Positions 1 to 12,554 are shown, counted from the stretch's first letter. The stretch is 64,000 bases of DNA from Schistocephalus solidus (GCA_017591395.1 WEDG01000707.1:20525-84524); one strand, 5' to 3'. The notes: generated by a model not told the origin, from the letters alone. Translations and numbers: made by a program.

Positions 1-869
1 CAGCTCAAAGAAGTCGCCGGATGCGAGGCAACAATCTTGACCCCGCAGCATGCGAAACGCTTGTATTAGGTTATTTTAAATGTAGACGGGACTTCCACTC
101 GGCAGCAGTAGCAGATCTCTCGTGAGTAATGGTTAAGAGAGTGCTTCAATTACCTAGACGTCACGTTATTGTCAGTTGGACAACATGGTCGCGCAAAACC
201 TCTAGGCCGCCTATAACCCCATCTACATCCATCCAGGCAGTCCTTCTGCACGCTTGGGTTTCGCGCATGGGAAACGAGTTAAAACTATTAGGCTTTGTAA
301 CCACTACCGCCTCTGCTCCTTCACCAGCCTCCTAGCACCTGAGAACGATCCCTCGAATAGGGTACACCGATTGCGTCCCGAATGCGAAAGTCTGCCGCCT
401 CATTACACTACTGGTGCCCTTAATCCGACGCCGGGCGTCACTGGGGCAACAAATAGGCGATCAGTTCACCGGCCGCCTCGAAACTGTCCGTGGATGTGGA
501 TCTACGGTATTTGGTCTTCGCCCGATCGATTGCCGCGGATCATCACGTACGGAGACCCGCTGTCCGCGGAATCACTGATACCGGCTAGATTAGACATGAT
601 AGTAATAGGTATAAATAGCCTTTGTACTCCATTGGAACTGCTTGGCTTGGCCTACTTGCCCGTTGGTCGTTATGGCCTTGTGTCAAACTTCGTCGTGGAA
701 AAGTCACCAGCACATTTTTAAAGTTTTCTTTCTGTAATTTTTCACTAAGCACCTGAGAATGGGTAACTTTTCAATGTAGAGCTACTGGTAGAATGTGATA
801 AGGACGGCAGCCGTCCTCCCTCCTCTCCAATTTCCGTGTTCTTACGGTTTCTTGTGCCTCCTGCTGCAG
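1..869. other. Intergenic or intronic sequence upstream of a terminal exon
   Basis: No convincing coding exon was found. The short open frames here have no recognisable protein character. The last bases (about 845-869) form a pyrimidine-rich tract ending in CTGCTGCAG, a good splice acceptor for the exon that follows, so at least the 3' part of this stretch is probably intron. Confidence 0.4.
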
Positions 870-1253
870 GTCCTCGAGGTGTCCAGACACCTGTTGGCGT
901 TGTACGATCTGTGGCAGCGTTTTAACCCAGACGTGGAAATGCCTAATATTTTGTTGAAACTGCCACGGCCTGTTATCCAGCCGTCACAGCCGCAGTCTCA
1001 ACAGCAGCAGCAGCCGCCATCGAACCAATCGGCTCCGTTTCAGTCGCGCCAGCAGTCTGTCCAATCGCAACCTACTGCCCAGTCTGGTGGCGGTGGCGCG
1101 GTCTCCCATTCCCCGAATGGCACGGCAATGGACCAACAACTCCGACAGCTGAACCCCGCCGCTGGTTGCGGTGGTGGCGGTGGTGGTGGCCATATGCAGG
1201 GTCGGATGGGCCAACCGCCATACCCGTTTGTCGCTCCGATGGATCCTTTGTAA
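870..1253 (+). CDS. Terminal exon of an unidentified gene with a Q-rich and G-rich C-terminus (partial)
   Basis: The product is not recognised. An intron acceptor (pyrimidine tract plus CAG at 867-869) is followed in phase 0 by an exon of 127 codons that ends in TAA at 1251-1253. The first ~35 residues look folded and helical (VLEVSRHLLALYDLWQRFNP and onwards). The rest is low complexity: a Q/P/S-rich stretch with five consecutive Q, then a run of seven glycines, and a proline-rich end. Such tails are common in transcriptional regulators and RNA-binding proteins, but nothing here identifies which. No upstream exon was found in this window, so the gene probably starts to the left of it. An ATAAAA-like sequence near 1363 could serve polyadenylation. 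Confidence rests on the acceptor, the phase and the ordered-to-disordered composition. Confidence 0.5.
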   Translation, partial: VLEVSRHLLALYDLWQRFNPDVEMPNILLKLPRPVIQPSQPQSQQQQQPPSNQSAPFQSRQQSVQSQPTAQSGGGGAVSHSPNGTAMDQQLRQLNPAAGCGGGGGGGHMQGRMGQPPYPFVAPMDPL

Positions 1254-3944
1254 CCGCATCTACCGCCAGCGGGCGGACTAACTTCTTCCCTCATCTGTTC
1301 CCTCCTTTTCTAGCCACTCCCCTTCTCTCATACTCCCAACGTGTTCTTTTTTTCACTGTACATAAAATTTATCTGGTAGAGATGTGGTGGCTTGTGTGTG
1401 TCCACCTCCAGGGCGCAGAAAATTGACACTGTTGACCAAAATGGTCAGACAGCCTGCGCACGTGTTTGGGAAAACCTACTCTTACTGGTATCGATTATGA
1501 TCACTGCTGGTTTAGTCAGCTCCAGGGTCTCCCAAACCACGGGCGCGTGGGGCTCGTGTTCTATGGTCGCTGGTCATGCCTTCAGCGCAAGTTGACCGTT
1601 CGGCGTTTCGTGTCCGTAGATTGTCGAGCCGACAGACACAACCACTTCTCTTCACTTTTCTGTTGGCTGCCAAGAGGACGATGTTGACTCGGACGGTGGA
1701 TCAGAGAGAACGTCAGGTACGAGCTGCCCTTCGGATAGGAAAATGATTTGACCGAACCACCTGGTGTCTCCGATCGGTGGTGTTACCTGATCTGGGGGGT
1801 CTCAGTATTCCTCGTCGCTGCCATTTGTCGCATACCGTGGTCTTTTTCGGGCCAGCAGCGTGGGCCACCCACTTTTCGCAGCCGGCAGATCCACTGAACG
1901 CCATTTTGCTTAGTTATTTCGACATGAGCGGTGGTCGCTTCAGACACGCATGCCGTTAAATGCTGGCTTGGACTGGGGTACAGTCGGAGGAGTTAGTAGG
2001 CAACAACGGAAGTTACCGCGTCGATTGGTTTTCGGGCGAAATTATCAGACGCTTACTCGTTCCCAGAGCGATTGTGACGTCGGTTGTCTGCGTTGAGCCT
2101 AACCTCTACAGGCCAAAACGACAACCTACTCTGAGGGAAACTGGCCTGAAAGCACTTCAGCCTACAGGCGATGTTGATGGACCTCACAACATCTCTAAGT
2201 TAAGTTGGATTGGCGATCCGCCTATATCGGCAATCGAGATTGACTGACTGCCGTGGTAGCGCTACCGCAAGACACGAAACTCCTCTGGCAGTCACTTATT
2301 CTGGCTTTTGAATTCGCTAATACTCCAACAAATGTTAGGACGACTAGTGGAACAATCTTGGTCACAGGCATAGATAGCTGCAATAGTACCTCTAGCGTGT
2401 TCTGATTTTAGGTTTTCATTTGATTAGTAAGCGGTGGCTGCCAACGCACACCGTTCTCCCTCTCTCTAATGTGTGTCTGAGTCTTACGTTCCTCCAAAAA
2501 AAGACACTTGCAAATCGACGCGGGTGAAAGAACGCCCACCATCTGAAAGGTATGTTTGGCTGGATATGGCAAATGAATTGACCTACGCTCGCGCAGTCGA
2601 ACTTACTGCCAAGAAGGACCTTTTGAGAACGAAATTACAGAAGGCAAGACGCTACTATAGCCAGGGAAGCCAGATTACCTCGCTGCCTATCTGAACTTCG
2701 CCTTGCGCTGGCGGACCACAAGCTGAACTTGACGGGATCCTTGTTTATCAAAACCTCCGTCCATCTTAGAGCTCTCGAAGTGACAAGTGAGCAAGCCCCT
2801 AGGTTTGTGGCGGTCTACTCGGCCTGGTGACGACGACCGAACCCCCTCGCACCGCACTTCACCCTGCCTTTGGCTAGCTGACACAGTGACGTTGTATAAT
2901 ATTTTCGTCTCCACTGACTGGCTACAGGTGGGAGTGGCTGTGGTGCACGCTCATACTGCGCGCTGGCAAACAGCATCAGTATCCGGTTAAATGACTGCCG
3001 CGGCTGCCTTCTGAGTCGCCTGACTTATCCCGGCCAAAGTAAAGTCTGTCCCTCTAATTCTGTACTACTGACTCGTGGTTTGGGAAACTTATCCTTTTTG
3101 AATTTATTCGTAACTATTGCTGACCCCTTGCGAACACCAGTCTCCCCTATATTCGGATTCTGACGCCTAGCTAAGCTTCCTCATGCGAACTCGTTTGGAT
3201 CCCAGTTTATGCAAGCTTCCATCAATTTTGACGCCTTCAAGGCGTCAAACAAGCAAAGCCTTTGGTGGAGGGTTTGCTTAGGTAGGTAGTCTGACACGTG
3301 AACGACAGGTCAGCTAGGTTTCTAACGTAAGTATCTTAAAGTGCGCTAAATGCGCACTTGCAACAGCTACGGAAAAAGCAACCATCCTGGCTGGTTAAAA
3401 TCCGATCTGGTTCCAAGAAATTGGCTGAGCTCACGGATTACGAAAGTGCAGGAGTTAAAATAGTCTATACCAGTAAGCGGTTTGAGAACACAAATACCAG
3501 CCGACATTCCCGACAAATTTGCCGTTGATTTCCTGCTGTGAACTGCGACATGTGCACAAATCGCTGAAGTAAGATGGCGGTCGGATTGACTCACGGCACG
3601 CGCTAATCGGGTTGTACCGAGTCCGAGCGGGACCATCCCAACGGTCGTACATGGGGGCACATGTGGTGGCACACCTTAGACGTATTTCTTTGTGCCGCGT
3701 CACCTAATACGCCTAGTCCCATTACTAGTTGATTGACAGACCCGGACAGTCGACAGATGCATACGAAAGGCAGAAAAGATTGAAGCTAATACTGGGAATC
3801 CATCCTCACGGCACACCGGTGCTGAAATCTGTCACGACGCGCTTATAATCGTGGCACGGGGTAAGTCGCTCCATCTCAGGTCTAAGAGTCAATCTTAGCC
3901 TTTTCGGTGCCGTCATCCATATAAGATCTTAGCCACGTGGGGCA
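1254..3944. other. Intergenic sequence, no gene supported
   Basis: Only short, unsupported open frames on both strands. The first few hundred bases are probably the 3' untranslated region and flank of the preceding exon. No RNA gene, long repeat or domain-bearing exon was recognised. Confidence 0.35.
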
Positions 3945-4142
3945 TACTGTGGTGACCAGGTCGTGTGTGGCACGCGTAGACGGGTTGCTGATGTTTATCA
4001 ACCATTGCGCCCGAGTTCGCCTCCGGTCGTCCTGATGCTGCCTTGCTACCAGAATCAGACGTGTAAGGGAGGAGAGGGTGCGGTAGAGGCTGCTAAAGTC
4101 TGCTTCGCAAGTCACCGGTGCGGGGCACCCGGTGATCGTTTT
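3945..4142 (+). repeat. Interspersed repeat family R2, copy 1
   Basis: This stretch matches 16070-16305 in order: a GACCAGGTCGTGTGTGGCACGCGTAGA-like opening (first bases 3955-3980), a middle with CGCCC..CTC..CC..TCGGTC-type sequence, a GGAGGAGAG.GTGC.G block, and a CAAGTC..ACCGGTGC.GG end. The relation is by eye and clearly diverged. No coding capacity is seen. It may be a SINE or a fragment of a larger element. Confidence 0.5.
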
Positions 4143-5164
4143 CTTTCGCGAGCGTCCAACTGTAATATATGTATAAAAGTAGTGACGTGAGTTCTGGAAG
4201 GACAAAGGTTCTGCGGCCACAGTATGACGCTTCAACCTTCACATACGGTAGACCAGAAGAAGACAGCTCTGAAATCCTATTCCTGAACAGTTGCGTAAGT
4301 GGCACAGAGGAATGACACTGCCCCATGTAGACGTTTAATCGATATGGCTGGACCATAGTGCCAGCATAGCTCAGATGGTTGGTAAGCTTGAAGATGGTAA
4401 TGGCGGTCGTGCTCGCCGATTCACTGGGATCCAGGGTACAGACAAGGTCTCTAGACCAGCAGCCATTTCTCAGCTTAAAAACCTCATCTTGCAGGCACAT
4501 TTTTATGAATATTTGTGCCTAGAACGATTGGTGTGGGGACAAGTCCAAAAACTCGTGTCGTGGAGGGCGGACAGATTCAGAGCCGAAAGCGAAAGGAAAA
4601 CGCGCCCATGCATGGCACTGCTGGATGCGAAATCCGCTCGTGAAATGAGCCAGCCAATCAGCATGTGATGTGTCATCGAGCAAGCGCGGTGTTCCTCCTC
4701 ACACATGCGGCCCAATCAATGGCCGAACGGAAACTCCAGAGTTTTCCACGCTAAATTTCTCGCGCAAGAAAGAGCTAATCCACAACCGGCACGCCAGAGT
4801 CCAGAATGCTTTGGAACTATTAGGAGTGGGATGGTAAATGAGGCAAATTTTAGCGCGTTCGACATCATGCTACGCAAATCGGCAGAATAACTGATTGTTC
4901 CCCTGGAACCGCCCTCCTTCTCTCATCCACCCACCGGGACATAACAGAAAGTCCACCTTGCAGAGACCGAGATACGATCTTTTGTGAAATATCGTAGTCT
5001 ACGCAGCGAGCCTCGCTATTTCACCGTCTTATTCCCACGGCCGACGCACGTTTATCGATTGATATCACATTTAAAAGTGGCACGAGTGCTTGTCTCATCG
5101 GTAAGGAGGGTTTGCTTGTTTGCATCCCGTGGCATGCCTCAGGAATGAAAACATGTAATCAGCC
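4143..5164. other. Upstream region of gene A, no gene supported
   Basis: Contains several short open frames on both strands without recognisable features. The final part must hold the promoter and 5' UTR of gene A, but no clear TATA box or initiator can be assigned. An in-frame TAA at 5156-5158 lies just upstream of the gene A start codon. Confidence 0.35.
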
Positions 5165-8100
5165 ATGGCAGAGGGATTTCAATTCAAGCTTCATTTTTCA
5201 CTCGACGAGGGATCTGTTGAAGAAGTTGGTCTGATAGAACGTCGCACTCGAGAGACCGACGATATCCACGAAAACCTATCGGCTGGCCTTTCTTCACCCA
5301 GAAGAAAGACTATCGTGTCTGACCTGATTCAACACTTAAGGGGCGAAGGCTACAGCGTTTCTCCTCCCTGTAACCAAAGTAATAACTTGATCATAAATAA
5401 CTCTGACTTCGTTGAGGGGCATGACAACTTTCACGGCAGTTTCGTCAGCCAGACTCGGCAGGCTTCAGACCAAGATGATGTCAGCAGAATTGAGGCCGAG
5501 ATTGAAGGATCAAATACACCTAATAGGACGGAGGGTCGATATCGCATCATCCTTGATTATTTCTACGATGCAGACAAAGGTCAGAGACCGGTTGAAGAGA
5601 GGTCAGTCAATAACCTCCTTCGGCTCCTGGACACTTCTCAAGAAGACTACGGAAGGGATGGACATGCGGCCGTACTGAAGGAGCTTAAGCCTCTCCTAAG
5701 GAGCCTTTTCAACTATTTGATGAATTTGAAGAACCGCAGAGCTCCAAAGCCTGTTCCCCGGCGGATAAAAGTTAATAAGGACCCACCAGAACGGGCGGTT
5801 TCAAGCGATTCTGATTCCTCTCCGGGAGCTGATAAGGATAAGTCTAACTTGAAGAAATTCAACCTAACTTTCGAGGATTTGGGACCATCCTCCCCAGTCA
5901 ATTCAAGCTCCTCGGATTCGGAACTGGATCGTGTAGTTAATATGGTGGTAAAAATGCGTGAATCAGAGCGGCTTATGTTCCAACCGGGCGTTGGATTGGT
6001 ACCACTAAGTAAGTTGAAGAGTGCTCCAACCGGTGTTGTTGAAGATCAAGAGGATTCTGATAGCAGTCGTTTTAGCGGCAGAGAAAAAACGATGTCTGCC
6101 TACTCGAGGAGTCTATCCGTGTACGCCGACGACTATGCTGTGGGCAGGTCACCGGTAGCCGACATCCTACGCCCGGCGGATGAACAGGAAACCACTGTCT
6201 GCCTGAGTGAACCTCACGCCGAAGGAACCTCACAGCATAGCCATAAAAAGCAAAAACACCATGACCCCCAGACACCATCATCCCCCGACAAAGAGATGTA
6301 TTTTGAATGTGCTGATGAAAATGCAGACGATGGAGCCGATGACCAGGAAAGTATAGCCTGTGTGCGCGACCCCCGCGCCAAAGTAGAACTGGGACACCAA
6401 ACTTACGAGATGGAACCTTTAAAAAAGGCTGTCTGCGAAGACACTTCATGCGTCTCGGGTCCACTGAAGACATGGACCAACGATGGTGGCCGTCCGGATG
6501 GCGGATCCGCCATGTCTACTAACACAACGGGTTCGCATTCAGTAGAACTTGCCATTGATGGTGCCACGGACTCTAAAGAGGACACACCAGGTGCGCCCGC
6601 TAGTTCCCAACCCATGCTAATGACGCCGCTGGAGCACAAAAAGGAGAGTAAGGAAAAAATACTTACGATCCTTATCGGCACACCAGAATCCTTGGACAGT
6701 CAAACGGCTCCCTCCCTATCACCCTCTCATGAAGGCTTCACCCAACGTGGATACAGTTGCGTATTCCGCCTCCCATCCCCTTGAAATCCGCGCACAGGTC
6801 GAGCTACCCGAGAAACCTCAGCTCACTTTTCTTGCGACGCAGCCAGCCACACCGGAGCCCATACCAAATTTAACTGGTTCACCCTTACCTTCCGCTCAGG
6901 CCGACAGGCCGATCACAGGTACCGTTCCGCCGCATGTCGTTCAGCCTGTAGCAGCTAAATATGAGAGCACCTTCACTGCTGAAAATTTCCTTCCGGACTC
7001 ATTTGGACGTGTAGTTGGCGAGCCCACTGCCGAACAACGGGAACTACGGGCTCAGAGCATAAGTATTGTTGGGATGGCTCTGGAGAATGCCCTGGGATTG
7101 ATTTCAGGGAATAAAAAGCAGCTTGAGGCAGCAGACAGCACGTCAACGATGGTGACGGCCTATGACGGTCAAAACCCTACAGCCGAGGGTTGCAGTCAGT
7201 TTGACATTGATGTGCAGATGTCCGTAGAAGGCACTACCATTAACCGATTGATAAAGACCTGTCCGGCGTTTCCACTGCGTGATGATGTCGCTCTTAATCT
7301 GAAGGACGCTAAGGGCAAGGTGACTGTCTTCTCTGAATTTAAAAACCTCGACAACGAAAAGGATAACCCCTCACCGCAGGATGACAACACTTCCGCTTTT
7401 ATAGAGGACCACTGTGAAGGTCACAACAGCACTCTCCAACGAACGATGATCTCATTCAAGCGAAGAACGTCCAGCAGGAGCGATGAATTTATGGACTCCC
7501 AACGATACCCCCACTCTGAAAGCGTTCTCGGCACTCGCTATACCTGCGCAATTCAGGACACTGGTGAAGATAGTGCGTTATCTGCTACGGAGACTGACAG
7601 TTCTAACGTCAGTAAACCCACACCTAAACGCCGACACCGATCCCTCCTGCGGAGGAGCTCGGCGAATGATTATGCTGACACATGTCAGAAACGTAATGCA
7701 GAGTTTTCAGCCAAGTTTCTCGCTCGCCTCGCTAACCTCCGGTTTTCATCCAGACTTGCCACCCGTGGCTGTTTCGTGCCTCAGGGTGCCAGTGGGTTCA
7801 ACAGCAATAATAATGCTGTCTATAAGGTAGAGGGCGACACCTATCATGTCCCTCCTAGGTGTCGCTGCTCCGAAGCCAGACGTGAGCAGTTTTTCCGATG
7901 GTGTAAGGCGTTTGAGGAGTGTCTACAGAAGAAGGGCCTTCAGGGTGTGAAAATCGAACCGGGCTCCAAAAAGACCCGTCCGAATCTGCCTCTCACCGGT
8001 TGGCCCCTTCGAAGATGTCAGTCAACATGCACCTGTGTGAATACCCGCCTACCTGAGCCGTTGATTGAGGCGCACGATCTTTTTCGACCCTACTGGAGTA

Positions 8101-9782
8101 CACACCGCAATGTCTACGAACCTGACCACTGTCTGCTGCGGCACAAGAGGTGCGCAGGCAGACTCCCTGCTCCGAGACGGACCCGGAAACCGACGGACTG
8201 CGAGGACAGCCTCAAACCGGACTGCACTCCACAGACTGCTCCATGCCCTTCCCCGAGACGCTCAGCTTCGCAGCCACCGTCAGCGTACCCACCCCGCAGG
8301 TGCAGTCTGGACATGCTGCCGACAGTTACAGGTCAACTCAGGGTGGGAGACTGTACAACTGCCTTTGCGGCTGACTGCAGCGGACACCTTAGACACCCAA
8401 TGGAAGTGAAGCCACCGCCGCCGCTGCTCTGCACCCCGAATCCTGCCTGCAGTCCGGCGACAGAACCGCCCTCCTCCAGCAGTTTCCACACTGCAGACGC
8501 GGCAAGTATTTTTGTGGATGTGGACTTGAGTTCGCTCCGCTGTCAGCATAAGAGGTCGGCCCCGCCATCTCCCAGCAGGTCTTGCACGTCACCATGTAGA
8601 CACCGCGTCTGCTCCCCACTGCCACCCCCTATTACGCCTCGAAAGACCTGTTGCCGAGAATCTGCTCTCATTCCGCTTAAAGAAGTCGCCAAATGCGTAT
8701 CCGTCCAGCCTAAAGTCGTGGGATCCTGTACTTCCAGACTGGAAGCGTCAGCCCAGACCCAGGTTGCAGCAAGGACCGGACAACAGGTGCGCGGGGCTGT
8801 TCCGTGTGCTGCTAGGGAGAACAGACAACCGAGTGCTTGCAAGGCAGAAGGGGCTCCGCGGAGACACACTGAACCAGTAGACAGCAAGCACCCACGACCA
8901 AAAGCGAGCCAAATTGTAGCGAGGCAGTGCCCGGAGAGTGTACCTTGTGTGAGTCAAAATCAGCCAGTGATTCCGGATGTTACCCCACCCCGAACGAAGT
9001 CCAGGTCACGACAGAAACAACAGCATCCAGGTGCCGTGAAGCCGAGAACCAGATCGCTGACTGCTGGTGAGGGCCCGGGTACGCTGCCGTCCTGGATGCT
9101 ACCAAAACCCATCGCCAGAACCAAACCCAGCACCGATAGCTTCATTCGGTGTCGTCTGCAGCATGAATCTACCTGCTTCATGTCACGGGGCTTGTCTGCT
9201 GTGGTGGTAAGTGAGCGGAACCAGACTACAGCACATCCTCACTCCAGCCCCGTTTCACCATCAGCCGAACAGCCAGTGTCTGCCTGTCGGCTGAAGCACT
9301 ATATCCTCCCCGCCAGATCTCCCAATCCATACCTCGATCGGCTCTGGCAGCTGACTAACAGTGCCTATCCCACAATGATCCCGACACCGGAAAATGCTTC
9401 TAACTACCACTTAAGTAGGAACTCTGTCGAGAACTACATTCTTACCCGAAGAGCCAGCAGTGAAACACATCTGTGTGGACGAAATAGCAGTGGAGACAGC
9501 TACTGGGGTGACACTACGAAAGCCCTGCTCCATAGCTTATGCGCCCACGTAGTGGAGCACACACCGTCCAAAGGCCCTGTGAGGGTGCGTCTGAGACCAA
9601 GAATGGTTACTGCAGGAAGTCGTCGCAGAGCTGTCTCTGCCGATGGCCCTTACCTACAGAAAGCCGTCGAAGAAACGGACAACCGTCCGAGCAGATATTC
9701 GATGTCGACTTCAATTTTCAGAATGAAACGGCTAGCGGGGCTGAGGAATGCTCAGTCGCACGACCACTTGACTGGCCGATGA
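5165..9782 (+). CDS. Gene A: large, mostly disordered protein with the shared RYRI/LKP N-terminal domain
   Basis: Function unknown; no known family is recognised. The ATG at 5165 sits in a GCCATGG context with an in-frame TAA nine bases upstream. Two open frames (5165-6784 and 6624-9782) overlap in different registers. Removing a 52-nt GT-AG segment (6648-6699) joins them into about 1521 codons. Residues ~88-200 hold the block shared with genes B and D: NFHGSF at 88-93, RYRIILDYFYD at 125-135, LKELKPLLRSLFNYL at ~171-185, then a PKPVPRR motif. After this the chain is S/D/E-rich and low complexity. A patch (FDIDVQMSVEG and DAKGKVTV, ~660-700) may be a second, strand-rich shared element. From ~residue 880 the protein becomes rich in Cys, Pro and Arg with many CxC and Cx3C pairs. 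No signal peptide or membrane segment is seen. The reading frame is long and intact apart from the single shift. Confidence 0.75.
6648..6699 (+). other. Candidate 52-nt intron in gene A
   Basis: GTAAGG donor at 6648 and TTGGACAG acceptor ending at 6699. Its length is 1 mod 3, exactly what is needed to pass from the first open frame to the second. Both frames are open across the junction (the downstream frame opens after a TGA at 6621). Short introns of a few tens of bases are known in tapeworms. The alternative is a one-base assembly error within 6624-6784. Confidence 0.55.
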
Positions 9783-10194
9783 CAAGCAGTGCCACAGGAG
9801 GTGCAAACCGGAGGAATTTGGTTTTTAATTTGCACTACCAAATTTACCCCGACGATGCGCATGGGGCACAGAAGGCAGACCAGTTAGCCCTTCTGACTTT
9901 AATTTTGCTGAAGTTGTTCTGCAGCATGGGCACAAAAAGGATGCCGTATAACACGAGTTCTTTGTTATCCTCGCTTTGACAGACCGAATAAGCTGCTGAT
10001 TTACGATCGGAAGTTTTTTTTTTCTTTGAGTCCTTTTAACATGCTTATTTTGAGAATGCAGTGCGGTAGTCTGATCCTCTCAGCTCCTCTGTCGGCTTAC
10101 TGGAGTAGGTTATGGGCGTTAAGTTGGTAATAGTTACTTGATTGAGCAAATATGGCTTGTCAAGTGCCCATTACGCGACTGGTTCCTGTGGTCT
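9783..10194. other. 3' flank of gene A
   Basis: No gene supported. Presumably the 3' untranslated region; an AATAAG at about 9986 is the only weak polyadenylation-like signal noticed. A 10-base T run precedes position 10025. Confidence 0.3.
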
Positions 10195-10720
10195 CACTAC
10201 TTATATCCTTACTAATAATCATATTGCAATTACTCGTACTAATCTTACTAGTCCTGCTGTTAGTGACACTAGTGTCACTCCATCTCCTGTTATTATTCTG
10301 CTGCTCCGTCGACCAATAGTATCAAAATTAATGTTACTAATTTAACCGGCACCTATGCTTTTGATATTTCTGAGCTTTCTGTTACCACTAATAGAACAAA
10401 TACTACTACTCCTAATCCTGACACAACTCAAACTATTACCACTAATGTTACTAATACCGCCACTCTTACCCTTCCCACTACTCCCACACCTCCTACTGCC
10501 ACCACTGCTACTACTACTAATAATAATACTACTAATTAAGTTGAAGTACTGCTTATGCTAATATTATCCTTCCTTCCTCTCTCCTCCTAATACTATTGCT
10601 AATAATACCCCTTACCTCCTCCAAATATTACAAATACAATTAATACTATAATCAATACCAACACCACTACTCATAGTATCCCTCTTTCCTAGTACCTTAC
10701 ATCTGCGCCTACTTCTACCA
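10195..10720. repeat. Degenerate ACT/ATT-type trinucleotide repeat tract
   Basis: About 500 bases dominated by imperfect ACT, ATT and CCT triplets. It yields spurious leucine-rich or threonine-rich open frames in several registers. It looks like an old, eroded microsatellite. It is not coding. Confidence 0.7.
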
Positions 10721-10784
10721 CTGTTCATAAACCTCATAGTATAGGCAAAAGAACGTGACCTACAAAGACAATAGAGACCGGAAT

Positions 10785-11000
10785 GGCCATTTTGGCTTAT
10801 TAGCCGTCATCAGCCAGTTATTTGAAACCGTGGGTGGTGCCCTCCCCGAGGCTCGAACGGGTGACCTGTTGACTAGATGTCCAACACTAACCATCGAGCT
10901 TCAGGCTCGTTATCTTACCGGTTTCCATCGGGAATATGGATAGTGGTTATGGGACTCGCTCGTCCCGTTCTGCTTGGGGCTCACTCTCGAGCCCCGCCAG
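10785..11000 (-). repeat. tRNA-derived SINE (family S1), minus orientation
   Basis: On the minus strand a box A-like TGGTTAGTGTTGG (10881-10893) lies 5' of a box B-like CGTTCGAGCC (about 10850-10859), with spacing like a tRNA gene. This is the layout of a tRNA-derived SINE head. The rightward part (GACTCGCTCGTCCCGTTCTG and onwards, ~10951-10995) recurs in diverged form at about 47050-47110 and 52030-52095. The segment with GGAATGGCCA..TTGGC..ATTAGCCGTCATCAG (10780-10815) recurs near 28070-28110. Confidence 0.6.
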
Positions 11001-11059
11001 CAGCCGTACAGACTCAATACTCCTAATATTACTGCAACAAAGACTACTACTACTAATAT

Positions 11060-11060
<1 letters not shown>

Positions 11061-11105
<45 letters not shown>
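11061..11105. repeat. Perfect (ACT)n microsatellite
   Basis: Fifteen uninterrupted ACT triplets, with imperfect units continuing to about 11165. It creates poly-Thr, poly-Leu and poly-Ser open frames that should be ignored. Confidence 0.95.
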
Positions 11106-11106
<1 letters not shown>

Positions 11107-11944
11107 ATACCACGACTACTACTTCTACTGCTACCAATAATACTACCATTACTGCTACTACTATTACCACTCACAAAACAAACCGAACCAAACTCATTCA
11201 CACTGCTGCAAAATCTTCTATCAATATACTAACACGGACATTGCCATAACTCGCAACATTGTCACTATGAATGTCACTATTTCGATTGTCCTTACCAATC
11301 TACGACCATTTAAACACCACGTGATTAGTACAAGAAGCGAGGCACTCGCTTGAACCTATTTTAGGTTCAAGTTATCTTTGTGATGTGACAAGGAATTAGG
11401 AAGAAAATCGGAATCTTCGAGGTTAAAAAGGGGAAGAAGGTTGGTGGGGTACGTTGGCGACGGATGAAACAAGACAAAAGACCGCTTTGATCCTGCTTGA
11501 AGTAATCGACCGTTTGACCGCCAATTCCCGCGAGGGCTTCCATGTGCCTGTAGGGTCTAAACAGTGTGTGCCCTGGCCACTGCAATAATCAGTCCGAATC
11601 ACGGAAGGAAGAAGGCACCAGAATGAGGAATTTACCGTGCACATAACCCCGAGTTGCTGCCGTAGGCAGCAGTGGCGTAATGCATTAGCCGAGGGCTTGT
11701 CGTGTCTAGTGGTCCATGCTGCGACGGCCGAGGGGTGAGGTGTTAAAGTGGCGCTTGGGCAGCCATGACCAGCTGGACGCATGTGCGTCGGCGAGTAGAG
11801 GTCAGTCAAGCGTCTGCAGATCAACGAGTCGGAAGCCGCTCACTGCGAAATTAAATGACCTTGAGGCAGTGGGTCTTCGAACAAGGACGCCAGACGCCGG
11901 ACATGCCCACTGCATAATGCGCACAGGGACAGTGAACTGTGAAT
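11106..11944. other. Intergenic, no gene supported
   Basis: Imperfect triplet repeats at the left edge, then unremarkable sequence. Short open frames on both strands (for example 11423-11824 minus) have no recognisable domain. Confidence 0.3.
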
Positions 11945-12110
11945 GAGTTAGTTGTTAATGCTAGTAGACTTGCGCAGCCTCTACTGCACTCTCTCTCTCT
12001 TCTATCACCTTCCTGGGCTCAATTCAAGAAGACTGATGGCAGGATTGAACGGAGGTGTCTGGCGTGGCGTGAGCCTGTACATAGGCGTGCCACCATGCTC
12101 TCCCCCACGT
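11945..12110 (-). repeat. R1 interspersed repeat fragment, minus orientation
   Basis: Matches the R1 3' module in reverse: ...AGTAGACTTGCGCAGCCTCTACTGCACTCTCTC... and a ..GGCGTGCCACCA.. end, seen much better preserved at 30015-30170 and 49145-49300. It is diverged and partial. Confidence 0.6.
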
Positions 12111-12554
12111 GTTGCATTTATTATCGAAGGGGGGGAGGAAAATGTAAAAGGCAGAATGGTGACCCGTCAGCTCGTCCGTGACCTAGACCGTTTGCTTGTC
12201 GCGTGCATGTGACGTGATGTCCAGACACTACGGGTGGCATAAACTGCATCCAGCGACCACGACAGCCTGCTGAGCTCTGATGGTTGATCCGACCAAGTTT
12301 AAGTATGTGATAAGATTCAGTAATATTGCTGTTAGCTAAAGTGCTTCAGAGTACGCAGGGAGATTGGGCTCTTCACGAAAAAATCAAATATACTAAATCC
12401 TAATGAATAAGAAGTGTTGCCAAGAGTGACGAGGAGGTCAAATCGACCGTTTCTGGTATGTTGACAGCATCAGCAACTGATACTCCAGAAACAGCAAATA
12501 AGCCTGAAATTGTCATTCTAATAATTGCTCGTCACTGCGTGAAAACCTAGAGAA
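12111..12554. other. Intergenic, no gene supported
   Basis: No exon, RNA gene or named repeat recognised. Confidence 0.3.

Noticed and set aside
7483..8887. Many 60-115-codon frames inside gene A on both strands
   Set aside because: Shadows of the long GC-rich coding frame of gene A.
10850..10905. Possible tRNA gene on the minus strand
   Set aside because: Both promoter boxes are present, but acceptor ends do not pair and the unit shares distal sequence with other SINE copies.
10936..11249. Open frames of 84-98 codons rich in Leu, Thr, Ser or Val
   Set aside because: They are translations of the (ACT)n microsatellite in each register.
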